DNA from: DATGHS01 sp035307785
GTDB lineage: Bacteria > Planctomycetota > Planctomycetia > Gemmatales > Gemmataceae
DNA length: 11,196 nucleotides
Assembly: GCA_035307785.1 (NCBI GenBank)
Contig: DATGHS010000381.1
Location: 1 to 11,196, forward strand
Direction: 5' to 3'
The position numbers were made by a program, and so were the translations under genes. The notes under the pieces were generated by a model. The model worked only from the letters and a program-made list of their open reading frames with translations, did not search any database and was not told the DNA's origin. Of the stretch, positions 1 through 6,176 are shown one piece after another; position 1 is the first letter of the stretch, and every line of letters begins with the position of its first letter.

Positions 1-627
1 TACGAGGCTGAATTGCCCCGGCTTGCTGCCGCGGCTGCCCCATGCTTTCACGAACGTGCCGTCGCCGCGGAAGTGGGCGACGCGAGCGTTCACATAACCA
101 TCGGCAACAAAGAGATCGCCGTCAGTCGTGATCGCCATGTCGGTGGGTTCGTTGAAGTGCGTGGAGTCTTCGCCAGATTGGCCGGGCGTGCCGATGGTTA
201 GCAGTCGTGTGCCGCTAGGGCTGAACTTGTGGATGCAATGCCGGCCGCAGTCAGCAATCCAGATGTTACCCTCGTGGTCGAGGCGAATCTGGTGAGCCTT
301 CTCCATTTCGCCGTCGCCCCAGCCCCGCAGGAATTGGCCCTGGGCATCGTATTCGCGCACGGGCGGCCGGCCGTGGCCGACCACCCAGACGTGACCATCG
401 GACGCAACCGCGATGCCGGTGATTTCAGCGGTCGATAGGGCAGAATTCTTTACCGGCCAGGCGGGATCAATGTGAAAGGTGTCGCCGGCATTGACGTGCG
501 GATAGAGCTCGGTGGGCTGCGAGAGGGGATCGGGGTAACGGGGCCAAAAAACGATCACCGCCAACACGGCGCAAGCGACGATCAGGAGAATAATAAGGCG
601 TTTCTCGGATCGCGTCAGTTGGCGCAC
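1..627 (-). CDS. NHL-repeat beta-propeller protein, PAL-like (peptidyl-alpha-hydroxyglycine alpha-amidating lyase family); 3' end beyond window
   Basis: An open frame of 209 codons runs off the left edge, so the C-terminus is missing. It starts at a GTG at 627; an in-frame stop lies 18 bp upstream and there is no other usual start codon. An AAAGGA lies 14 nt before the GTG, which is a long spacing. Residues 1-10 are basic and 11-28 hydrophobic, giving a signal anchor. IVAC at 16-19 could be a lipobox, but the hydrophobic run continues past the Cys. NHL-type blades follow from about residue 68 (DGHVWVVGHG, EGNIWIADCG, DGDLFVADGYVNAR). The stretch HFNEPTDMAI...DGYVNAR...KPGQFS closely matches the region of animal PAL that holds its catalytic Tyr (here Tyr178). 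His112 sits where PAL has a zinc-ligand His. PAL cleaves alpha-hydroxyglycine peptides. In bacteria the substrate is unknown, so only the fold and family are firm. It lies 42 bp downstream of the toxin-like gene on the same strand. Confidence 0.8.
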   Translation of the reverse strand, partial: MRQLTRSEKRLIILLIVACAVLAVIVFWPRYPDPLSQPTELYPHVNAGDTFHIDPAWPVKNSALSTAEITGIAVASDGHVWVVGHGRPPVREYDAQGQFLRGWGDGEMEKAHQIRLDHEGNIWIADCGRHCIHKFSPSGTRLLTIGTPGQSGEDSTHFNEPTDMAITTDGDLFVADGYVNARVAHFRGDGTFVKAWGSRGSKPGQFSLV

Positions 628-669
628 GGTAGTATGCCAGGTCCTTTAATCATGGCAGTTGAAAAACTT

Positions 670-981
670 CTACGAAGCGGAGAGCAATTTCACGCCCTTA
701 ATGTATACATGGGGCCGATCTTCACAGACGCCGAAATCGACGACCAGTGGCCTAGCGATAACGGTTCGAACTTGCATGCGCAGCTTTGGCAGACGGTACG
801 CCGGCTCGCCAGCATTGAGAGGATCGAGTTCCAATCGGCGGACAATCCGGCGAAAGACTTTGGAATCCAATGGGCCACGGCCTTGGCGAGAAGCACGGCG
901 ATGAAGTGTTCGGAACGCGTCGGCCAGCGCAGCAGAAATGTGTACTTCGTAGCGGCGTGAACCGTTACTGGGAGCGGCCAT
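670..981 (-). CDS. Putative RelE/ParE-like toxin of a small two-gene cassette
   Basis: The product is a 103-residue protein. Its ATG start at 981 has AAGG about 7 nt upstream, and the start lies inside the preceding gene (17-bp overlap), which suggests translational coupling. The sequence pattern fits the compact RelE/ParE fold. It has an initial strand (YEVHIS, residues 11-16), a helical stretch (about 17-53), the dP-x-x-x-GEP-x-Y-x-L turn (about 53-64), and then strands ending in VYIKGVKLL. These are family-level impressions. No catalytic residue can be assigned, and ParE-type members act without the RelE ribonuclease residues. It lies second in its cassette, the usual toxin position when the antitoxin comes first. 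It could instead be an uncharacterised conserved protein without toxic activity. Confidence 0.6.
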   Translation of the reverse strand: MAAPSNGSRRYEVHISAALADAFRTLHRRASRQGRGPLDSKVFRRIVRRLELDPLNAGEPAYRLPKLRMQVRTVIARPLVVDFGVCEDRPHVYIKGVKLLSAS

Positions 982-1240
982 TTCTTGCCTTCGACTTTCG
1001 CTTCTTCATTTCCTCGCGGTCCAGCCTCTCAAACTCCCCGAGAAGCAGGCGAGCAGGAATACTGTCCTCATTTTCCGTGTATTTCTGCAAATCGGCTGCT
1101 GAGAAAGAGCGGCGGGCTGCCGCGTACAGGGCTTTCAGGCTCGCCCCTTTTCTGACCCTTAGAAGAGGAATTGCGCCGCCCCCGTGCACTTCACCTTGTC
1201 TTCTTATATTTGGTCTTTGCGTGCTATTTGGCTTCGTCAT
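965..1240 (-). CDS. Small basic protein, putative antitoxin partner of the downstream toxin-like gene
   Basis: The product has 91 residues from the ATG at 1240. That start has an AAGGAAG Shine-Dalgarno ending 6 nt upstream and a TATAAT box 31-36 nt upstream. A longer in-frame reading would start at 1300, upstream of that -10 box, so it is unlikely to be used. The N-terminal 35 residues are basic and probably flexible. Residues 46-80 (AADLQKYTENEDSIPARLLL and following) look helical with alternating charge, and the tail is strongly basic (KKRKSKARNGR). No recognised DNA-binding domain such as HTH, AbrB or RHH is apparent. The antitoxin call rests on gene order, size and the 17-bp overlap with the RelE/ParE-like gene, not on a family match. 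The net basic charge is unusual for the toxin-binding end of an antitoxin. Confidence 0.55.
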   Translation of the reverse strand: MTKPNSTQRPNIRRQGEVHGGGAIPLLRVRKGASLKALYAAARRSFSAADLQKYTENEDSIPARLLLGEFERLDREEMKKRKSKARNGRSQ

Positions 1241-1246
1241 GTTCGT

Positions 1247-1276
1247 CTTCCTTTGGCAAACGGCCTTCCTATTATA
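1247..1276 (-). promoter_or_regulatory. Candidate -10 box and Shine-Dalgarno of the small cassette
   Basis: On the minus strand a perfect TATAAT occupies 1276-1271 and AAGGAAG lies just before the start codon at 1240. No convincing -35 is found 16-19 bp further upstream. An 8-bp palindrome, CAAATTTG (1282-1289), lies just upstream of the -10 and could be a regulator site, but this is speculative. Confidence 0.4.
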
Positions 1277-1368
1277 GCGATCAAATTTGCGGGCCGCCAT
1301 TGGAAAAGAAGTGAGCGACAGGTTCGAACGTCTCTCGTCCCCGCACCGTGCCGAGACCTAGGGCATGC

Positions 1369-3747
1369 TTACTTTAGCGGTGCGATTGCAGCTCCGCCTG
1401 TGAAAGGAAGCGCTTTCGGCGGTGGCGTCGTGGAAGGACCATTCAACGTCCTGGGCAGAATCTGCGTCGCCTCTTCCGCGATAATCGGGTTCTTCGCCGT
1501 GGGCGTGCGCATTTCCACGTGGAAGCGAGCGTCGCCTTGTTCAAGTGCCTGCGCGGTAACGGTGAACGTCGCAGTCTGATTCGGCTGCAAGCCATTGATG
1601 GCCGGGAAAGTCACCCGCTGGCCTTCGATAGTTCCATTTGCCGCGCCGCGGGCGCTTGTTGGTCGCAGTTGCTTGGGGACATCGGCGCCGATCTGGATAT
1701 CGTCGGCCGGGAGCGTGCCCAGGTTGGTCACGCGGATGGTGTAAGTCGTGCCATTGCCAACGAAGAGCGGATCGGCCGAACTGGTGACGCGCAAGTGCAG
1801 CGCGACCGCGCCCAGCACTTCGATGTTTGTTTCCGCCTTCTGATTAATACCGGGGTTGGCGGTGAATTCGGCGGAAAGCACTGCTTGCGTAGTTAGCTTG
1901 TTCCCGACCAGTACGAAGCGGTACGGGCGCGTTTCGCCGGGTTTGATCGACGGTACGTCCCAGGAGATTTCGCGCGTCTGCGCGTTGTACTGGCCACTCT
2001 CGGTGGCGTTGCGGAAGCCCAATTCGCTCGGCAGTTTCTCGCGCAACTTGCCGGTGGGCAGGGCGACCGTTCCCGTGTTGCGGATCTGCAACTCGTACGT
2101 GCCCTCGCGATTGACGTATACCTGGCGATACCCGGCGTGGCTCACTTCCAGTTGCGGTTGCGCGGCGGTGACCACGCCATCGGCCTGGACTTGCAAATTC
2201 CCGGCCGATTTTGCCGTTACTCGCAAAGGCAGCATGCCAGGTTTGAGAACATTGAAAGCAATCGTTTCGCGCTTGGTTTGGCCCGCTTCGAGCGTACCGA
2301 CCGGCATCTGCAGCGGGTTCAATTTTGATTCGGTTTCGAGGCTGGGATCGAGCTGGACAGTCAAGGTAACGTTCGAAGCCGGTCCTTTGCCGGCGTTCGT
2401 GATGACGGCTTCATAAGAAATCTTATCGCCCACCAGCGCAAGTTGCGGGCCGCTGAGCGCCAGTTGCAGCGAGGCCTGTTCCACATCGAGATTGGCCAAC
2501 TGTTCAATGCGCAGACCGTCGCGGGTAACAGCATACGCAGCTGTTCGGAAGACCCCGGTCTTACCGGAGCGGAAGACGGCGTGAATGATCTGCTGCCGGC
2601 CGGCCGCCAGTTCGGGTAACACCCAGACGAGATAGCCGCTGTCCACTTTGCCCGGCGGGTCGGAGCGCACAAACGTTACATTTTGTGGCAGCTTGAAATA
2701 CACGCCGCCGCTTTGAGCCGCGACCTTGCCGGTATTCGTCACGGTAAACGTAGCCGGGATTTCTTCGCTCAAGTCCACCACCTGCGGCATATCCACAGCC
2801 ACGCTGATCTTGGGCGCTTGCCAATTGACGGTTACTTCCGACTTGGCGAGGACGATCATGCCGCCGTCGGGTTTGTTCAAGTCAGCGGCGCGCAGCACTT
2901 CCACGCCGATGCGGTTGGCTCCGATCTGCGGCTGCAACTGCGCCAGATTAGCAGTAGCGTTGCCATAATTGTCGCTAGTCGCGATCACTTCTTTCAGCGC
3001 ATTCGGTTGGAACTGGGCATTGGCGCCGTCCAGCAGCACATAGCGAACGCGATAGTTCGGAACCGGCAGCGGCTCGCCTTGCTTATAAAAGTGGGTGGTA
3101 AGCGCAAATGGTTGGCCGGCCTTCGCGTTCGCGGCCGACGGGAACTGCCATTGGGTGTCCACCCAGTGAACGGTTGCTACCACTTGCCGCTTGGTCACGT
3201 CCTTGATGTCGGGCGACGACACCGTCAGGAACGAATCACCCTCCACAGGCGAACTAATAATGCACCAGGTCTGGCCAGGCTGAATAACCGTTTGATCGAT
3301 AGGATCGTTGCTGCTCGGCGCCACCCGGTGCTCGAACATGTCGGTAAAGGAGTACCCGGAGTGCGCGTCGGTCCTCTTGCCCCGGCCTTCGAAGATGCCG
3401 CGTTCATCTACGGCTACTATCTCACCTACCCCTTCGAGGGTCCATTCGACTTTGCGTTTGCGACGGGCCTGGTCTTTTTCGTCGAAAACGGTTGCGATCA
3501 CCAGATGCTCGGTTTTCACAGTCGGTGAAGCTTGAGCCGGCTTGACTTCAATGTGAGCGGCATGGTCGATGTGGAGAAGCCTTTCCCTCTCGCGGCCGGT
3601 GGTTTTGCCGACACCGGGCTCGTCGGCCTTGGTGGTCGGCAGCGATGGCGGCGTGCCCGTGTCCTGGCGATCGCGCAGGCAGCTTGCCAGGCTTGCCAGC
3701 GCCAGCGCAGTCAGCACATACAGGCTCAACCGCCACTTCGAACGCAT
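1369..3747 (-). CDS. DUF11-repeat surface lipoprotein
   Basis: The product is 792 residues from the ATG at 3747. An in-frame reading can be extended to 3825, but that position lies in a candidate -35 box. From 3747 the protein begins with a lipoprotein signal: MRSK, a hydrophobic run (7-21) and the lipobox LASC with Cys23. GAAGGA lies 11 nt upstream of the start. Residues about 60-310 contain beta-rich Ig-like segments. Then come four DUF11/CARDB-like repeats at about 313-420, 425-530, 535-645 and 648-740. Each has the TNTG/TNAG/RNTG/TNLG turn and an aromatic or hydrophobic strand after L-x-P/A-G-x-x. The C-terminal 40 residues are Pro/Thr-rich with no anchor. Proteins of this type are exported, envelope-associated and probably structural or adhesive; planctomycete genomes often carry several. 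No enzymatic motif is seen. The exact number of Ig-like units in the N-terminal half is uncertain. Confidence 0.85.
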   Translation of the reverse strand: MRSKWRLSLYVLTALALASLASCLRDRQDTGTPPSLPTTKADEPGVGKTTGRERERLLHIDHAAHIEVKPAQASPTVKTEHLVIATVFDEKDQARRKRKVEWTLEGVGEIVAVDERGIFEGRGKRTDAHSGYSFTDMFEHRVAPSSNDPIDQTVIQPGQTWCIISSPVEGDSFLTVSSPDIKDVTKRQVVATVHWVDTQWQFPSAANAKAGQPFALTTHFYKQGEPLPVPNYRVRYVLLDGANAQFQPNALKEVIATSDNYGNATANLAQLQPQIGANRIGVEVLRAADLNKPDGGMIVLAKSEVTVNWQAPKISVAVDMPQVVDLSEEIPATFTVTNTGKVAAQSGGVYFKLPQNVTFVRSDPPGKVDSGYLVWVLPELAAGRQQIIHAVFRSGKTGVFRTAAYAVTRDGLRIEQLANLDVEQASLQLALSGPQLALVGDKISYEAVITNAGKGPASNVTLTVQLDPSLETESKLNPLQMPVGTLEAGQTKRETIAFNVLKPGMLPLRVTAKSAGNLQVQADGVVTAAQPQLEVSHAGYRQVYVNREGTYELQIRNTGTVALPTGKLREKLPSELGFRNATESGQYNAQTREISWDVPSIKPGETRPYRFVLVGNKLTTQAVLSAEFTANPGINQKAETNIEVLGAVALHLRVTSSADPLFVGNGTTYTIRVTNLGTLPADDIQIGADVPKQLRPTSARGAANGTIEGQRVTFPAINGLQPNQTATFTVTAQALEQGDARFHVEMRTPTAKNPIIAEEATQILPRTLNGPSTTPPPKALPFTGGAAIAPLK

Positions 3748-3796
3748 TGGGGGGAACGTCCTTCGGGCATTGCAACCGCCAATTTCACGCGAGCGC

Positions 3797-3825
3797 TCTA
3801 TATGCGGCGATGGAAGAAGGTGCAA
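3797..3825 (-). promoter_or_regulatory. Candidate sigma70-like promoter of the DUF11 lipoprotein gene
   Basis: On the minus strand TTGCAC (3825-3820) and TATAGA (3802-3797) are separated by exactly 17 bp. This predicts transcription from about 3790 and a 5' leader of roughly 43 nt before the ATG at 3747. Matches to consensus are 3/6 and 4/6, so this is only a candidate. It lies in the 126-bp gap after the arfB stop. Confidence 0.4.
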
Positions 3826-3873
3826 GATCGAGTGGAATTGCCGGGATTCGCAGGTTTGCCCGGTCGAAAACCG

Positions 3874-4293
3874 TCAGTCGCTGTTCAAAGCACGTCGACC
3901 AGACTTGCGCTCGGATCGATGCTTCTTTGCCTGCAACCGTCGCTCGCGGGAGCCGCGCGTCGGCTTCGTGGCATGCCGTGGCTTCGGCAAGGCCGCGACC
4001 TGAAGGATGAACTCGCGCAACTTGTCGAGGCAATCCTGCCGGTTGCGTTCCTGATCCCGGTAGCGCTGGGACTGAATGATGACCTCGTCTTCGGCAGTCA
4101 CGCGATTGCGGTGCAACGAGCGAAGCCGCGACTTGACGTGCTCCGGCACGCTGGTATTCGCCGCGAGCGACCAGCGCAGCACCGCCTTGCTGGCGACTTT
4201 GTTCACATTCTGGCCGCCGGGACCGCCCGAGCGCGCAAAGGTGAAGTGCAACTCTTCGGCCGGAATCTGAATGTAGTGGTTGATGTGAAGCAT
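3874..4293 (-). CDS. arfB: Alternative ribosome-rescue factor ArfB (peptidyl-tRNA hydrolase, class I release-factor family)
   Basis: The product has 139 residues, essentially the length of E. coli ArfB/YaeJ (140). The release-factor motif RSGGPGGQNVNK spans residues 21-32, with the catalytic GGQ at 26-28. The long basic C-terminal tail (about 110-136, with TRGSRERRLQAKK and RSERKSGRR) matches the segment that ArfB inserts into the empty mRNA channel. The codon-recognition domain of RF1/RF2 is absent. ArfB hydrolyses peptidyl-tRNA on ribosomes stalled on non-stop mRNA. The start at 4293 aligns residue for residue with the E. coli N-terminus (MLHINHYIQIP against MIVISRHVAIP). A longer in-frame reading to 4383 crosses a palindrome and is rejected. 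No Shine-Dalgarno precedes 4293. The gene is divergent from the glycosyltransferase gene. Confidence 0.93.
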   Translation of the reverse strand: MLHINHYIQIPAEELHFTFARSGGPGGQNVNKVASKAVLRWSLAANTSVPEHVKSRLRSLHRNRVTAEDEVIIQSQRYRDQERNRQDCLDKLREFILQVAALPKPRHATKPTRGSRERRLQAKKHRSERKSGRRALNSD

Positions 4294-4302
4294 GGTGAAG
4301 CC

Positions 4303-4308
4303 ATTATA
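4303..4308 (-). promoter_or_regulatory. Candidate -10 box close to the arfB start
   Basis: A perfect TATAAT on the minus strand ends 9 nt before the arfB ATG. If used, transcription would begin only a few nucleotides before the start codon or on it, so the mRNA would be nearly leaderless. This fits the absence of a Shine-Dalgarno. The -35 region falls in the 4315-4338 palindrome and shows no good match (GACGGC at 17-bp spacing). Confidence 0.3.
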
Positions 4309-4314
4309 CGATGG

Positions 4315-4338
4315 GCCCAGGGACTGCCGTCCCTGGGC
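4315..4338. repeat. Perfect 10-bp-arm palindrome between divergent genes
   Basis: GCCCAGGGAC (4315-4324), the loop TGCC and GTCCCTGGGC (4329-4338) form a perfect stem-loop. On the plus strand it is followed by TTT and a C run, so it is at best a weak terminator. It lies between the divergent arfB and glycosyltransferase genes, where a terminator is not needed. An operator or a dispersed repeat is as likely. Confidence 0.75.
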
Positions 4339-4364
4339 TTTCCCCCGAAGTACGCTAAGCCGGC

Positions 4365-4394
4365 TTGACCGGAGAGTCCGCAATCTCTTAACAT
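4365..4394 (+). promoter_or_regulatory. Weak candidate promoter of the glycosyltransferase gene
   Basis: TTGACC (4365-4370) and TAACAT (4389-4394) are spaced 18 bp apart, giving a predicted start near 4401 and a leader of about 36 nt to the ATG at 4437. The 10-bp palindrome AAGCCGGCTT (4357-4366) overlaps the -35. Confidence 0.28.
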
Positions 4395-4436
4395 TTGCAA
4401 GACACGTTCCCGTGGATCAAGGATGAAAGGCGGAGC

Positions 4437-6077
4437 ATGACGCTGCAAATTCGGCACCATGCAACAATCGCAAACATCGTTGCGCGCATTCGTAAACTCA
4501 CGGCACTGGAATCACAACTCCAACTCAGGCTATGGAAGCCGGAGCGCGTCGATGTTATTCGCTTGAGCATCGTGCTAATTCTCGCTCTCGCGATTCGCAC
4601 CTGGATTATCGCTCACACCGAAGTGACGGCTCGCGACAGCATCGGGTTCATGCGCTTCGCTCTGAATCTTCAGGAAAGGCCATGGGGCGCGGTGATTCGT
4701 TCGTACGAGCAGGCACCCGGGTACCCAATGTTGATGCTCGCGGTGATGCAGCCGGTGCGCTATTTCGCCGGCGGCATGAATCCGGACTCACTGGTGCTGT
4801 GCGCTCAATTAACGAGCCTGTTTGCCAGCATTCTGACCATTTTGCCACTGTACCTGCTGGGCAAATCGCTCTTTAGCCGTGATGCCGGGGCCATTGCGGC
4901 GGCACTTTGGCAGTGCTTGCCGGTGTGTGTTCAGGTTACCAGCGATGGCTTGTCCGAGGCGACGTTCCTATTTTTCGTTAGCTGGACGCTATACTTCGCT
5001 GTGATCGCGTTGCGGCAACCCTCGTTTCTTCGCTTCTTTGTCTGCGGAGTGGGGACCGGGCTGGCTTATTGGACGCGTCCGGAAGGGGCCGAATTATTAA
5101 TCGCTTTGGCCGGCGTCGTTCTCGTCACCGGGATGCTGGCAAAAACGATACGTCTCACCACACTGCGACTAACAGCATTGGCTGCGGGGTTTGTCCCATT
5201 CGTCGCACTTTACGTCGCAATCACGGGGCACCTCACGAATAAGCCCACGGGCCGAGATCTGTTGAACGGAACCAATGGCGATGCCAGTCCGGCAAGCCTG
5301 GATGCTCGCCGTGCCTCGTCGCCATTGATCTTCGCGGCATTTTGGGCGAACGATAATTCGGAAAAGGAATCGCGGCTGCTTTGGGCGCTGCACAACGTTG
5401 GCCGCGAGATTCGCAAGGGTCTGCACTACCTCGGGGCCGGATTTGCTCTGGTGGCGCTTTGGTGGTTCCGCAAGCAGTTCGGGCGCGATCCGCGCTTGTG
5501 GTTGCTCCTCGGCCTGGCGGGGTTGCACGTGGGAATCTTGTGGCGGGTGGCATTCTTGAAAGGCTATGTCTCCGACCGCCACACGATGCTGATTGTACTA
5601 ATAGCCTGCCTGTGGATTGGGGCGCTGATTGCTGAAGCCGGGCGCCGATTAACTGCATTGCCCCGGCTGCAATGGAGCGGCCAATATGGCGCAACCATCG
5701 CGCTGGCGGCCGTGGTGCTTGGCTGGGGCCTGCCCAGCAGCCTGAAATCGATGCACGCTAATCGGGCCGGGCATCACGCAGCCGGCTGTTGGCTTGCCCA
5801 CAACATGTCGCCTCATGATGAAGTGATCGATCCGTATTGCTGGGCGCACTTCTATTCGGGCTGCGTTTTCCGCGAAGGAAAGGAATTGACGGCATCGCCT
5901 GGACAGGGCGCGCGCTACGTGGTACTTGAGCAGTCGGCAAACCAGCATTCGCGCTTGCCGTTAGTGCCGTTGGCGCGATCGTTGGCAAAGCAGGGTGAGC
6001 GCGTCTATTTTTGGCCGGAACAGGAACCGCCGGACAAGGCAAGCGTAGTAGTGTATCGAGTACCGGCGAACAGATAA
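4437..6077 (+). CDS. Polytopic membrane glycosyltransferase, GT39/ArnT-like (GT-C fold)
   Basis: The product has 546 residues from the ATG at 4437, which has AAAGG 6 nt upstream. A TTG 42 bp upstream could extend the frame but falls in the promoter region and has no ribosome site. After a cytoplasmic N-terminus (1-40) there are about ten to eleven hydrophobic segments, beginning at 40-60. The first periplasmic loop has TARDSIGFMRFA with Asp67, the acidic position expected in GT-C enzymes, followed by EQAPGYP (91-97). GLAYWTRPEG and a later SDRHTML segment are typical of bacterial GT39-family proteins. The last 110 residues are a small soluble domain. Such enzymes transfer a sugar from a polyprenyl-phosphate donor outside the membrane to lipid, glycan or protein. 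Donor and acceptor cannot be told from sequence. The gene stands alone, divergent from arfB and convergent with the PrpD-family gene. Confidence 0.85.
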   Translation: MTLQIRHHATIANIVARIRKLTALESQLQLRLWKPERVDVIRLSIVLILALAIRTWIIAHTEVTARDSIGFMRFALNLQERPWGAVIRSYEQAPGYPMLMLAVMQPVRYFAGGMNPDSLVLCAQLTSLFASILTILPLYLLGKSLFSRDAGAIAAALWQCLPVCVQVTSDGLSEATFLFFVSWTLYFAVIALRQPSFLRFFVCGVGTGLAYWTRPEGAELLIALAGVVLVTGMLAKTIRLTTLRLTALAAGFVPFVALYVAITGHLTNKPTGRDLLNGTNGDASPASLDARRASSPLIFAAFWANDNSEKESRLLWALHNVGREIRKGLHYLGAGFALVALWWFRKQFGRDPRLWLLLGLAGLHVGILWRVAFLKGYVSDRHTMLIVLIACLWIGALIAEAGRRLTALPRLQWSGQYGATIALAAVVLGWGLPSSLKSMHANRAGHHAAGCWLAHNMSPHDEVIDPYCWAHFYSGCVFREGKELTASPGQGARYVVLEQSANQHSRLPLVPLARSLAKQGERVYFWPEQEPPDKASVVVYRVPANR

Positions 6078-6083
6078 CAAATT

Positions 6084-6163
6084 AGAGCCGCGCACGAAGC
6101 GCAGCGCAGTAAGCGGCCAGCCGGAGCTGGCCGCTTACTGCGCTGCGCTTCGCGCGCGGCTCT
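6084..6163. repeat. Long near-perfect palindrome between convergent genes (possible bidirectional terminator)
   Basis: Arms of 37 bp (6084-6120 and 6127-6163) are inverted copies with one mismatch. The outer loop bases (6121 C, 6126 G) also pair, giving 38 pairs around a CGGA loop. The single difference is A against C on the plus strand, which is a G-U pair in minus-strand RNA, so the minus transcript could pair throughout. It lies just past the glycosyltransferase stop (6077) and the end of the convergent PrpD gene (6177). No clear U-tract follows on the plus strand; on the minus side a short T-rich stretch follows. Confidence 0.9.
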
Positions 6164-6176
6164 GACGATACTGGAC

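Noticed and set aside
472..960. Plus-strand open frame of 162 codons
   Set aside because: It is antisense to the PAL-like N-terminus and the toxin-like gene, both of which have better protein-level support.
2683..3528. Plus-strand open frame of 281 codons
   Set aside because: It is antisense to the DUF11 lipoprotein, rich in His and Arg, with no recognisable domain.
4315..4338. Intrinsic terminator
   Set aside because: The stem is good, but only TTT follows before a C run, and the flanking genes diverge from this point.
3532..4368. Plus-strand open frame of 278 codons
   Set aside because: It runs antisense across arfB and the start of the lipoprotein gene and shows no protein family features.
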